Positions 16,268 to 25,178 of a stretch of 64,000 nt of DNA are shown here, one piece after another. The notes beneath the pieces are model-generated. The model was not told the origin of the DNA and ran no database searches. It saw only the letters and a program-made list of their open reading frames with translations. The stretch lies in the NCBI RefSeq assembly GCF_001426085.1, contig NZ_LMRR01000043.1:186001-250000 (forward strand), given 5' to 3'. Positions within the stretch are counted from its first letter, which is position 1. Each line of letters starts with the position of its first letter. The stretch comes from Rhodococcus sp. Leaf278 (GTDB taxonomy: Bacteria > Actinomycetota > Actinomycetes > Mycobacteriales > Mycobacteriaceae). Position numbers and translations under genes: made by a program.

Positions 16268-18378
16268 CACCGATCTCCTTCTGTAGCAGTGGATGCAGTA
16301 CCGACCACGACGGCGTCGAGCGCAATCAGACCATCCGAGGTCAGTCGTAGAGGATTGATTTCTAGATCGCCGATCTCGTCGTGATTCGACACATACGCTG
16401 CCAATGCGACTGCTGCGCGGCCGAACTCGTCTCGATCGAGACTTGGGCCGCCGCGCCATCCATGCAGCAGCGCGGCGGTGTGGAGATCGTCGAGCATGGT
16501 CGTCGCGGCGGCCAAAGTGAGCGCACCACTGCGGATTGCCACGTCGCCGATTGCCTCTGCCGCGGTCCCACCCAAGCCGGCCACGACGATCGGCCCGAAC
16601 ACTTCGTCTCTACGCACACCGAGGAAAAGATCGACGCCGGATCCGGCCATGGCTTCGAGCAAGTATGCCGGCGCTTCGATCGAATCGAGAGCATCCAGTG
16701 CGGTGTCCAACTCCTCGGTCGTACGAACGAACAGGTGAACGCCGCCGATCTCGGTCTTGTGCAACACCGACGCGTCGAGAATCTTGACTGCGACGGGATG
16801 CTCGAGTTCCGCGAGCGCTCGGTGCGCATCCTCTCTGGTGATGGCCACACGCCGATCGGGCGTACGAATACCCAACGCGTCGAGCAAGTCCTTGCCTTGT
16901 GCCTCGTCGACAGGAAGCGTGATGGAAGGTCCGGCGGGAGGAACGAACGCCTCGGTACGCACCCGACCGTAACGGAGCTTTGCATCGTCGACGAGGGCGC
17001 GCACGCCGTTGGCCAACGACGTAGGGCTCGAGAGGACCGGCAGATCGAGAAGCGCGGCAGAGACGGTTGCTGCGGACACCGCCTCTCGTGGTCCACCGAT
17101 GCCGAGCACGACGGGCAGCCGCTCGTGCACCGAGGACGTCCCGACGGCGTCGGCGAGATCGATCGCGTCCGGTTCGGCGAGGGCGTACACGGCCAGTGCA
17201 TCGACTTCCGGGTCGTCCGCGGTGGCCTGGAGGACGGGCGCGAAAGTCGCAGCGGGCCTTCCGGTGTCGACGGGATTGGCCTGATACGTCAACGGCGGCA
17301 GCAGATCGGACAACCGGTGCTGAGTGGCATCGGACAGCGTCGGAACACGTACCCCGCCCGCCAGCAGTGCATCCAATACCATCAGACCGGGACCGGCCTG
17401 CGCAGTGACCAGGCCTATTCCCGGCGACGCCGAGGCGGGCAAGCGTGTACACCCGAGTACGGCGAGCGCATCCACCAAGTGGTGTTCGTCCTCGACGACC
17501 ACCGCGCCCGCTTCGGTGAGCAGTGCGCGCGTCGTCCGCCATGACGTGGCGAGCGCACCCGTGTGCGACTCCGAGAACGCGGAGACGTCGCTTCGACCCA
17601 CCACGATGGCCACCACCGGTTTCACTGCGCTCACGTCTGCGACTGCCGACAGCAGGGCGCGGCCGTCTTCGACGGACTCCACGTGCAGTGCGATCGCAGT
17701 GATCGCGTCGTCGTGCTGCAGGTATCGCAGCACGTCGACGTTCGTGACGTCCACGCTGTTCCCGAGACCGACACCGAGGCCCACACCGACGCCGTTCTCG
17801 GACAACAGGAACGACAGCGCATGGTTCATGCCCCCGCTCGCTGCGACGACGGCGACCGTACCCGCGGCGATGTGCTCGACAGTCGGGACGAAGCTGACCG
17901 TGGAGTGACCGGGACGGAAGAACCCGGATGTATTGGGACCGAGCAATCGGATGCCGGTTTCGGACGTGATGTCCCTCAGCCGGCGTTGCAGCTCGATGCC
18001 GTCGTCGCCGGCCTCGGCAAAGCCACCGGAACAGATCAACGCTGCCCGCACCCCGGCGTCGGCCGCTTCCTGCAGCGCTGCGGGGGTCGCGGCGGCAGGA
18101 ATGCACAGAACCGCCAGATCTATTGCTGTGCCGTGGGATCGAACTGCGTCCGCGATCGACGTGCTGAATCCCTCGGCGGTGCCGCGTGGATTGATTCCGT
18201 ACGTAGTGACAGCGCCGCGGCTTCCTCTGTCGATGGCGGCGAGCATCACCGAGCCGAGCTTTTCGGGTGCACTCGAGGCACCGAACACCGCAATGGACGT
18301 TGGACTGAACAGCGCGGAGAGGGAATCGGCAGCATCTTCCGCGCCCGGGACAGACAGCGGAACGTGAGTCGTTGTCAT
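16267..18378 (-). CDS. ADP-forming acyl-CoA synthetase
   Basis: A single-chain NDP-forming acyl-CoA synthetase of 703 residues. An N-terminal CoA-binding Rossmann domain (IAVFGASS near residue 30) and succinyl-CoA-ligase-like domains carry the phosphorylated histidine His272 in SHTGALA. A C-terminal ATP-grasp domain covers about 490-700 (VAVKILDASVLHKTEIGG). The reaction is acid + CoA + ATP to acyl-CoA + ADP + Pi, and is readily reversible. It sits between the hydroxylase and the AMP-forming ligase with overlapping codons. It may act on salicylate, or run backwards on gentisyl-CoA to recover ATP; neither is shown. Confidence 0.93.
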   Translation of the reverse strand: MTTTHVPLSVPGAEDAADSLSALFSPTSIAVFGASSAPEKLGSVMLAAIDRGSRGAVTTYGINPRGTAEGFSTSIADAVRSHGTAIDLAVLCIPAAATPAALQEAADAGVRAALICSGGFAEAGDDGIELQRRLRDITSETGIRLLGPNTSGFFRPGHSTVSFVPTVEHIAAGTVAVVAASGGMNHALSFLLSENGVGVGLGVGLGNSVDVTNVDVLRYLQHDDAITAIALHVESVEDGRALLSAVADVSAVKPVVAIVVGRSDVSAFSESHTGALATSWRTTRALLTEAGAVVVEDEHHLVDALAVLGCTRLPASASPGIGLVTAQAGPGLMVLDALLAGGVRVPTLSDATQHRLSDLLPPLTYQANPVDTGRPAATFAPVLQATADDPEVDALAVYALAEPDAIDLADAVGTSSVHERLPVVLGIGGPREAVSAATVSAALLDLPVLSSPTSLANGVRALVDDAKLRYGRVRTEAFVPPAGPSITLPVDEAQGKDLLDALGIRTPDRRVAITREDAHRALAELEHPVAVKILDASVLHKTEIGGVHLFVRTTEELDTALDALDSIEAPAYLLEAMAGSGVDLFLGVRRDEVFGPIVVAGLGGTAAEAIGDVAIRSGALTLAAATTMLDDLHTAALLHGWRGGPSLDRDEFGRAAVALAAYVSNHDEIGDLEINPLRLTSDGLIALDAVVVGTASTATEGDR

Positions 18379-20072
18379 AGTTCCGACCTCGACGGTGCAG
18401 CGTCGATCTCGGATTCGTCCAGCGTGTCGAAAGCGACCGCATCAGCGCGGCCGGACAGGACCAGTGTTGCTGCACAATCTCTTCGGTCGACAGCGCGGCG
18501 GGAGCGAACACACGATTCCTGCTCGATCACAATCGCTGCGACGTGGTGTCGCAGGCGTACGTACTCCGAGGCCAGTACCCGCGACAGCTCGGTCCCCCCT
18601 TTGATGATCACGGCCCCCGGTCCGCCAGCACACAGCTCGTCGAGGCGTGAGAGAGAGTCTTTGTCCAGAGCGGTGCGGTCGGAGTCGGGTGCCGAGAACA
18701 GTGGCTCGGCTTCGTGCGCAGCCTGGTTCGCAACGAGAATCGACGTGCCGTCGGTGAGTGTCACGGAGTCTGCCGTGCCAGCGGTGACAGAGAGAAGCCG
18801 CGAGTCGAGCACGACCGCCCCTGCTTTCAGAGGAGTCTCGAGCGGTGCGGCACCATGCTGTTCGTGCCAGGCGAGTTCGGCAACCTCGACGAACTGCGGG
18901 TCTCGAACTCGTATCTTCTCGGCGGAGATGGACCGCGTGAAGAAATGGAACCCGAACTGCCACGGTTCCAGTTCGCGATAGTACTCCCCGAAGTGGTCCC
19001 ACCACGCAAGGCTGGGAACCGACGAATTCTGAACCTTGGCCACCTGGGGACGCCGGATCTGCTCGAACTCCGACAGAGCGGCATCGAGATCGGACGCGTG
19101 TTCGGCGACGGTCTGCGCGAGAACGGCTGCATCCTCCATGGCCATCTTCGTTCCCGAGCCCACCGAGAAGTGGGCCGTGTGCATGGCGTCGCCGAGGAAC
19201 ACCACAGGTGTGCCGCGGTCGGTCCGGCTGTGCCAACGCGCGGTGCGGCGAGTTTTGAAATTGGCCCAACGCGAATTGTTTGCTACCAGCCTCGCACCGT
19301 CGATGCGGTCGGCGAACAACTCCTCCAGGTAACGCTGGGACACGGCATCGGACTCCCCAGGAGGAGACGACATGTCGAATCCGTCCAGACCGGCTCTGCG
19401 CCAGGTATCTTCGTCGGTCTCGACGATGAAGGTACTCAGATCGGATCCGATCGGGTACGCGTGCACGGCGAAATTTCCGTGCTCGGACTGCTTGTGCAAG
19501 AAGGTGAGTCCGTCGAACTGGAATGTCGTGCCGAACCAGATGAACTTCACCGTCGCTTCCTCGACCGAATGGTCCAGATCCGCCGCGAACGAATCTCGAG
19601 AAGCGGAGTTGGTGCCGTCGGCTGCCACGATCAGGTCGTACCCGCCGTCCTCGTCGAGCGATTGCACAGATGCGGTGGTCGAGTAGTGCAGTTTCGCACC
19701 CAATTCGAGAGCACGGTGCCGAAGTGCACCGAGCAACACCCGACGATGCACGGCGGACATGCCGTTGCCCCCGGCCGCGGTGACCTCACCTTTGGCGTGG
19801 ACTTCGATGCTGTCCCAATGGCGGCCGTGATCGGCAAGAGTGTCACGCAGGATGGGGTCGACTCGATCGATGTTGTCGAGCGTGGCATCGGAGAACACGA
19901 CACCGAAGCCGAATACGTCGCTCTCGTGGTTTCGCTCGAAAACCTCGACCGTCGCGTCGGGTGCACTGTGCGCCAACGCGATTGCGGTGAAGAGACCGCC
20001 TGGGCCACCTCCGATGCACGCAATTCGGAGCGGCGTCGAAATGGCTGTTCGGTGTTGTTCTGGGATGGACAT
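18375..20072 (-). CDS. sdgC: salicylyl-CoA 5-hydroxylase-like FAD monooxygenase with altered C-terminus
   Basis: A 565-residue flavoprotein. Residues 1-405 are a complete aromatic monooxygenase of the anthraniloyl-/salicylyl-CoA type: FAD motif GGGPGG at 21-26, the DG motif at 152-153 and GDAMHTAHFSVGSGTKMAMEDA from 294. SdgC hydroxylates salicylyl-CoA to gentisyl-CoA with NADH. Many relatives carry a C-terminal Old-Yellow-Enzyme domain of over 350 residues. Here about 160 residues replace it, and the end (TLVLSGRADAVAFD) resembles the last strands of that barrel, as if it had decayed. It is the first gene of the operon and overlaps the next by ATGA. Confidence 0.9.
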   Translation of the reverse strand: MSIPEQHRTAISTPLRIACIGGGPGGLFTAIALAHSAPDATVEVFERNHESDVFGFGVVFSDATLDNIDRVDPILRDTLADHGRHWDSIEVHAKGEVTAAGGNGMSAVHRRVLLGALRHRALELGAKLHYSTTASVQSLDEDGGYDLIVAADGTNSASRDSFAADLDHSVEEATVKFIWFGTTFQFDGLTFLHKQSEHGNFAVHAYPIGSDLSTFIVETDEDTWRRAGLDGFDMSSPPGESDAVSQRYLEELFADRIDGARLVANNSRWANFKTRRTARWHSRTDRGTPVVFLGDAMHTAHFSVGSGTKMAMEDAAVLAQTVAEHASDLDAALSEFEQIRRPQVAKVQNSSVPSLAWWDHFGEYYRELEPWQFGFHFFTRSISAEKIRVRDPQFVEVAELAWHEQHGAAPLETPLKAGAVVLDSRLLSVTAGTADSVTLTDGTSILVANQAAHEAEPLFSAPDSDRTALDKDSLSRLDELCAGGPGAVIIKGGTELSRVLASEYVRLRHHVAAIVIEQESCVRSRRAVDRRDCAATLVLSGRADAVAFDTLDESEIDAAPSRSEL

Positions 20073-20124
20073 CGATGTCGGCCCCTAGCGTGGAATGAGG
20101 GCCCGGATCTCGGGCGACCAATTT

Positions 20125-20154
20125 ATTGTGTGTCATAAAACTATCTAAAGTCAA
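20125..20154 (-). promoter_or_regulatory. candidate promoter of the salicylate operon with TGTGTCAT octamer
   Basis: On the minus strand TTGACT (20149-20154), 18 bases and CACAAT (20125-20130) form a plausible sigma-70 promoter before the hydroxylase gene. The octamer TGTGTCAT (20129-20136, plus-strand reading) overlaps the -10 end and recurs at 21033-21040 in the other intergenic gap beside the PaaX gene, which fits an operator half-site. Confidence 0.45.
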
Positions 20155-20177
20155 TCTTTTTGTTACATATAAGCCGT

Positions 20178-20990
20178 CTAGGGCTTCGCCGCCGGCGCAT
20201 CTCCCGAGGCCTCGAGCACGAACGCCTCGGCACTCGCACGCAGTTCGTCGTGACATTCGGTGAACACCTCGTGCGCAGCACGGCCACGCCAACCCGGAGG
20301 CAACAGAGTGTCGGGCAGGTCGGGATCGCGGAACGGGTAACGACGGTAGTTCTGAATCAGTTTCATTCGTTCGACCAGCGCCTGCCGGCCGCCGAGCCCA
20401 CGACGGAAGCCCGCCAATCGCGGCTGGAACTCCTCGATGAAGGCCTGGTACTCGCCCCCCAGTTCGGCGAGGTCCCAGCAACGATCGGCTATGGAGCGAT
20501 CGTTCGTCAGCCCGGATGTCTGGCTCCGCAGGAATTGGATCCGTAGCTCGTCTTCCCCGCTGAGCATTTCGCGTAGCTGCTTCTCCCTGTCATGTGGCGA
20601 GAACCATGTCGCAGAACCGTATTCGCCGAACCCGTACCAGTTCAGGGCCGTCTCGATGCGCTTGCGCTGCTCTCGCCCCAAGCCTTCCTCATCGACCAAG
20701 GCCTGCGTCCACGTGCGGTCCCAGTCGTCGAAGTGCCGCTCGAAGATGCGAGCCCGACCGTCGTCGAGCAGCCGCCAACTCTTTTCGTTGAGCAGGTAGG
20801 ACACCTCTCGACCACTCTTGGTCGAGTCGAACCACCCCTCTTTGCGCAGCCGCGCCATCACGACGCGCACCGTCGCCGATTCGATACCGAAGACCTCCAT
20901 CAGCTCCGTCAGAGTGCCCAACTTGGCCGCTCCGCCGGTGTAACGGAAGTACTCCCCGTACAGGTCGAACACCAGAGCACGTGGTCGCAT
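20178..20990 (-). CDS. PaaX-family transcriptional regulator
   Basis: A regulator of about 270 residues of the PaaX type. It has an N-terminal winged HTH (LTELMEVFGIESATVRVVMARLRKEGW), a central domain (SYLLNEKSWRLLDDG) and the C-terminal PaaX_C region. PaaX proteins repress aromatic catabolism and are released by aryl-CoA, which suits an operon making salicylyl-CoA. The frame is open to 21062, but the ATG at 20990 follows GGAGGGG with ideal spacing. It lies between the salicylate operon and the divergent transporter operon and probably governs both. Confidence 0.9.
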   Translation of the reverse strand: MRPRALVFDLYGEYFRYTGGAAKLGTLTELMEVFGIESATVRVVMARLRKEGWFDSTKSGREVSYLLNEKSWRLLDDGRARIFERHFDDWDRTWTQALVDEEGLGREQRKRIETALNWYGFGEYGSATWFSPHDREKQLREMLSGEDELRIQFLRSQTSGLTNDRSIADRCWDLAELGGEYQAFIEEFQPRLAGFRRGLGGRQALVERMKLIQNYRRYPFRDPDLPDTLLPPGWRGRAAHEVFTECHDELRASAEAFVLEASGDAPAAKP

Positions 20991-21032
20991 CGACCCCTCC
21001 TCCCACCTGTGTCGATCACCGATCGACTTAAA

Positions 21033-21078
21033 TGTGTCATTCCTCTTGACTTTCAAGACCATTCTGTCACATAGTGAC
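21033..21078 (+). promoter_or_regulatory. candidate promoter/operator of the transporter operon
   Basis: The octamer TGTGTCAT (21033-21040) lies just before TTGACT (21046-21051), which pairs with CATAGT (21070-21075) at 18-base spacing. A GTCAC-ATA-GTGAC dyad (21066-21078) overlaps the -10. The octamer and the TTGACTTT string are shared with the salicylate operon promoter at 20125-20154. Confidence 0.42.
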
Positions 21079-21173
21079 TGTACTCACATAGCCGACTCGC
21101 ACATTTGGGGTCATCCGAATCTGCGCGAGATCGCATCGGCCGGTGTTCGAACACCTATCATCGGAGGAATCAG

Positions 21174-22541
21174 GTGAATCCCCTGGCCACGAATGGGCCA
21201 AGCCCGTCGGGCACCCGCCGTTCCAGCTCGACCGTCGTAGCTCTCTGCTTCGTGATCATCGTCTTCGACGGCTACGACCTGGTCGTCTACGGAACCACTG
21301 TCCCGTCTCTACTCGCGTATCAGCAATGGGAACTGACACCGGGCCAGGTCGGCACCATCGGTAGCTATGCGCTGATGGGAATGCTCCTCGGTGCCCTGCT
21401 GTCCGGCTGGCTGGCACCCCGAGTCGGAGCCCGCGCGATCATTCTGACCTCGTTGATCTCGTTCTCCGTTCTCATGGGTCTGACCGCGCTGGCCCCCAAC
21501 CCGGAGATCTTCGGTCTTCTCCGCTTCCTCGGCGGGCTGGGACTAGGCGGTGTCGTTCCGACTGTCATCGCGCTGACAATCGAGTACTCGCCCCCTGCAC
21601 GTCGCCAGTTCAACAACGCTCTGATGTACAGCGGTTACTCGGTGGGCGGCGTGCTCGCCGCGCTGTCGGCCCTGGCATTGCTTCCCGAAAACAGTTTCCG
21701 CGTCATGTACGCGCTCGGTCTGCTTCCGCTCGTCACGATCGTGCCGCTGACGTGGCGCTACCTTCCTGAATCGGCTGCATTCCTTGTCGGCAAGGGCAGG
21801 ATCGACGAAGCCCATGCTCTCGCCGAGAAATTCGGCATCACTGCCGCCCCGGCCACTACATCCGAGAGCCGCGGCACCATGTCATCGTTGTTCACCGGGG
21901 CACGCAGAGTTCCGCTGGCGTTGCTCGTCGTGGCATCTTTCTGCGGTTTGCTGCTCGTCTACGGCGTAAATACCTGGCTACCGAATATCATGCGCCAAGC
22001 CGGTTACTCGCTCGGCAGTTCACTGACATTCCTTCTCGTACTCAATCTCGGCGCGATAGCCGGCGCTCTGATCGCCTCCCGGATCGCAGACCGATTCGGA
22101 AGCAAGCCGGTGACCGTGACCTCCTTCCTGCTCGCCGTCCTCGCCATACTCTCCCTGAGCCTCGGATTGCCGCTATACGCCGCCATGATCGTGGTCGCCA
22201 TCGCAGGGCTCGGCACAGTGGGGACGCAGATACTCGTCAACGGTTACGTTGCAACGTATTTCGGCGACAGAGATCGAACGTCCGCCCTCGGATTGTCCCT
22301 GGGGCTCGGACGAGTGGGTGCGATATTCGGGCCGATTCTCGGAGGATGGATCGCATCCTCGGCACTGGGCGTCGACTGGAACTTCTACTCGTTCGCAGCA
22401 TTCGCCGGAATCGGTTGCCTCGCTGTCCTACTCGTCAGTGGTCGACACTCCGCTACCCGACAGCACTCCGACCATTCCACCGCCACCACTGTGTCACCCG
22501 CTGTGCGGGTGGACACCGAATCGAAAGAAGCACACTCGTGA
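21174..22541 (+). CDS. aromatic acid:H+ symporter (AAHS-family MFS)
   Basis: A 12-helix MFS transporter of about 455 residues. The DGYD motif in helix 1 (FDGYDLVVYGTTVPS) marks the aromatic acid:H+ symporters (PcaK, BenK, GenK), and RxGxR-like loops follow. It would import salicylate, gentisate or another hydroxybenzoate across the plasma membrane. The GTG at 21174 follows GGAGGA by five bases; the upstream open frame to 21105 has no membrane or family character. The stop overlaps the alcohol dehydrogenase start (GTGA). Confidence 0.9.
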   Translation: MNPLATNGPSPSGTRRSSSTVVALCFVIIVFDGYDLVVYGTTVPSLLAYQQWELTPGQVGTIGSYALMGMLLGALLSGWLAPRVGARAIILTSLISFSVLMGLTALAPNPEIFGLLRFLGGLGLGGVVPTVIALTIEYSPPARRQFNNALMYSGYSVGGVLAALSALALLPENSFRVMYALGLLPLVTIVPLTWRYLPESAAFLVGKGRIDEAHALAEKFGITAAPATTSESRGTMSSLFTGARRVPLALLVVASFCGLLLVYGVNTWLPNIMRQAGYSLGSSLTFLLVLNLGAIAGALIASRIADRFGSKPVTVTSFLLAVLAILSLSLGLPLYAAMIVVAIAGLGTVGTQILVNGYVATYFGDRDRTSALGLSLGLGRVGAIFGPILGGWIASSALGVDWNFYSFAAFAGIGCLAVLLVSGRHSATRQHSDHSTATTVSPAVRVDTESKEAHS

Positions 22542-23644
22542 GCACCACCGTTACTGCCGCTGTAGCCCGCGCCACCGGCGATCCTCTCACCATCGAGAAG
22601 CTCGAGCTCGACGACCTCCGAGCCAACGAGGTACGGGTCCGCATCGTCGCGTCCGGCGTGTGCCACACGGACGCCATCGTCCGCGACGGCATCTACCCGA
22701 CGCCCCTCCCCGCCGTCCTCGGGCACGAGGGTGCGGGCGTCGTCGAAGCCATCGGCTCCGATATCACCACCGTCGAGATCGGCGATCACGTCGTACTCTC
22801 CGCCGCCTACTGCGGCAAGTGTGTGCAGTGCCGATCGGGACGAGTTGCTTACTGCGAGAATTTGTTCGCCGAGGATTTCGGTGGTGCGCGCCGCGACGGC
22901 TCGACCTCACTGTCTGCCGGAGAGGAGGCCATTTCCTCGCACTTCTTCGGGCAGTCCGCATTCTCCACCTACGCCAACGTGGTGGAGACCAGCGTGATCA
23001 AGGTGGACAAGAAGGCACCGCTCGAGATCATCGCGCCGCTCGGCTGCGGCTTGCAGACCGGCGCAGGCGCGATACTCAACGACTTGCGGCCGGCACCCGG
23101 CACTTCGATCGCGGTATTCGGCACCGGTGCCGTTGGATCGGCCGCCATCATGGCCGCCCAGATCGCAGGATGCACCACGGTGGTGGCGATCGATCTGCAC
23201 GACTCGCGACTCGAACTGGCCAAGACGATCGGAGCCACTCACACCATCAACGGCAAGAGCGAGGATGTGCTCGCCGAACTGGACAAGATCACCGGAGGCA
23301 AGGGGCTCGACTACGCGTTGGACACCACAGCGGTTCCCTCGGTGCTGCAGCAGGCGGCGGCGTCCCTGGGGATCGGAGGAACTGTAGCGCTGGTCGGTGC
23401 GGCAGCACCGGGTACGGACGTCACTTTCGAGATCGGCGCGTCACTGGTCAAGGGATGGACGTTCAAGACCATCATCCAAGGGAGTTCGGTTCCCCAGCAG
23501 TTCATTCCGCGGCTGGTTCTTCTCTGGGAGCAGGGACGCTTCCCCTTCGACAAGCTCATCAAGAACTACACGCTCGACGACATCAACACAGCGTTCGCAG
23601 ATTCCGAGAACGGATCGACCGTCAAACCCGTTGTCGTCTTCTGA
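22538..23644 (+). CDS. aryl-alcohol dehydrogenase, zinc MDR
   Basis: A 368-residue zinc MDR of the benzyl/aryl-alcohol dehydrogenase group. The catalytic Cys42-His43 (GVCHTD), GHEGAG, the structural cysteine cluster (CGKCVQC...C) and NAD motif GTGAVG are present. The GTG at 22538 overlaps the transporter stop; the longer open frame from 22346 is an artefact inside the transporter gene. With the following aldehyde dehydrogenase it could convert a hydroxybenzyl alcohol, such as salicyl alcohol, to the acid used by the divergent operon. The substrate is inference from context. Confidence 0.92.
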   Translation: MSTTVTAAVARATGDPLTIEKLELDDLRANEVRVRIVASGVCHTDAIVRDGIYPTPLPAVLGHEGAGVVEAIGSDITTVEIGDHVVLSAAYCGKCVQCRSGRVAYCENLFAEDFGGARRDGSTSLSAGEEAISSHFFGQSAFSTYANVVETSVIKVDKKAPLEIIAPLGCGLQTGAGAILNDLRPAPGTSIAVFGTGAVGSAAIMAAQIAGCTTVVAIDLHDSRLELAKTIGATHTINGKSEDVLAELDKITGGKGLDYALDTTAVPSVLQQAAASLGIGGTVALVGAAAPGTDVTFEIGASLVKGWTFKTIIQGSSVPQQFIPRLVLLWEQGRFPFDKLIKNYTLDDINTAFADSENGSTVKPVVVF

Positions 23645-23686
23645 TTTTCGTCACCCTCACGTCGCACACAACCAGGAGAAACGCAC

Positions 23687-25132
23687 ATGACCACCATGAA
23701 CGACCTGCTCACTGTCGGCCATCTCATCGACAACGAGTTGACCGATTCCGATCGGTACGACGACGTCGTGGATCCGGGCAGGTTGAGTGACGTAGCCGCC
23801 CGCGTCGCCGTCGGCACGCCCGACGATGTGGATCGCGCAGTGAAGGCCGCGCACCGCGCATATCTGTCCTGGCGCGACGTAGACCCGGCGGAACGCGCAC
23901 GCCTGATGCTCGCGGCTGCGGATGCGTTGGCGGGGAGCGGTTCCGATCTCGCAGCACAGCTCGTGCGCGAGCACGGAGGAATGCTGTGGGAAGCCCAGAC
24001 CGACTTCGGCCTCGGGACCGGCGTCATGCAACACACCGCCAGCCTCGTCGACGGATTCTTCGATCCGGTCCAGTTCGACGACGCCGAAAGCTTCATCAGT
24101 GTCGAGCGGGTGCCCCGCGGCGTCGTCGGTGCCGTCGTTCCGTGGAACATGCCCGTGGTGCTGACCATGATGAAGCTGGCTCCCGCGCTGGCCACAGGCA
24201 ACACGATCGTCATCAAGCCGTCGCCTTTTGCGCCGGCCGCACTGACCGTGGCATTGCATCGCATGGCCCAAACCCTCCCTGCCGGCGTCATCAACGTCGT
24301 TCACGGCAATGCCGATGTGGGACAGGCCCTCACCTCACATCCGCTCGTTCGCAAGATCGGATTCACCGGGGGTACGGCTACTGCAGGCCGGGTGATGGCG
24401 GCAGCTGCGGGGACCATCAAGAACCTGACCCTCGAACTCGGCGGCAACGACCCGGCCATCGTGCTCGACGATGTCGACATCGATGCCGCCCTGGATCGGA
24501 TGCTCAAGGGTGTGTTCACTCGCTCGGGCCAGATCTGCTTCGCCGTCAAGCGAATCTACGTTCCACGCGCCTTGTACGGCACATTTGCCGACGCCTTCTG
24601 CGAGCGTGTGGACCATTACTCCGTCGGCCACGGCCTCGACGAAGGTGCCAGCTTCGGGCCGATGAACAACAAGACTCAGTACGACTCGGTGAACGCACTC
24701 ATCGAAGAGACGAAGAATTCGTCTGCAAAGATCGTGCAGCTCGGACGTAAGCTCGATTCTGCATCCGACGGTTACTACATTCTTCCTCACGTGGTCCGCG
24801 ACGTGGAACACTCCGCTCCGGTGAGCAGCTGCGAGCAGTTCGGACCGGTGATCCCGTTGATCGCGTACGACGACGAAAACCAGGTTGTCGAGTGGGCGAA
24901 CGACTCCGAGTATGGGCTCGGCTCCTCGGTGTGGACCACCGATCCCGATCGCGGTCTGGCCATTGCGCGTCGAATCGAAGCCGGCAGCACGTTCATCAAT
25001 ACTCATGCCTTCGAGTCACTGGATCTGCGGATGCCGTTCGGCGGAGTGAAGCAGAGCGGCATCGGTCGCGAGTTCGGTGAAGCGGGAATGCGCGAGTACG
25101 TCGACGAGCACTCGATTCGCCTGCTCAAGTGA
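23687..25132 (+). CDS. aldehyde dehydrogenase, likely aromatic aldehyde
   Basis: A 481-residue aldehyde dehydrogenase with VPWNMP cofactor segment, general base in LELGGND and the nucleophile Cys284 (SGQICFAVKR). AGGAG lies 8-10 bases before the ATG. It is 42 bases downstream of the aryl-alcohol dehydrogenase, so the pair probably oxidises an aryl alcohol to an aryl acid in two steps. Salicylaldehyde or another hydroxybenzaldehyde is the natural guess in this locus. Confidence 0.92.
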   Translation: MTTMNDLLTVGHLIDNELTDSDRYDDVVDPGRLSDVAARVAVGTPDDVDRAVKAAHRAYLSWRDVDPAERARLMLAAADALAGSGSDLAAQLVREHGGMLWEAQTDFGLGTGVMQHTASLVDGFFDPVQFDDAESFISVERVPRGVVGAVVPWNMPVVLTMMKLAPALATGNTIVIKPSPFAPAALTVALHRMAQTLPAGVINVVHGNADVGQALTSHPLVRKIGFTGGTATAGRVMAAAAGTIKNLTLELGGNDPAIVLDDVDIDAALDRMLKGVFTRSGQICFAVKRIYVPRALYGTFADAFCERVDHYSVGHGLDEGASFGPMNNKTQYDSVNALIEETKNSSAKIVQLGRKLDSASDGYYILPHVVRDVEHSAPVSSCEQFGPVIPLIAYDDENQVVEWANDSEYGLGSSVWTTDPDRGLAIARRIEAGSTFINTHAFESLDLRMPFGGVKQSGIGREFGEAGMREYVDEHSIRLLK

Positions 25133-25178
25133 CGGGCGCTACGCAATATCTTCCAGCCTCGATGAGAGGAGTGTGTCT

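Noticed and set aside
22249..23790. 513-codon open frame across the MFS, alcohol dehydrogenase and aldehyde dehydrogenase genes
   Set aside because: It crosses three genes out of frame and reads as Arg-rich nonsense.
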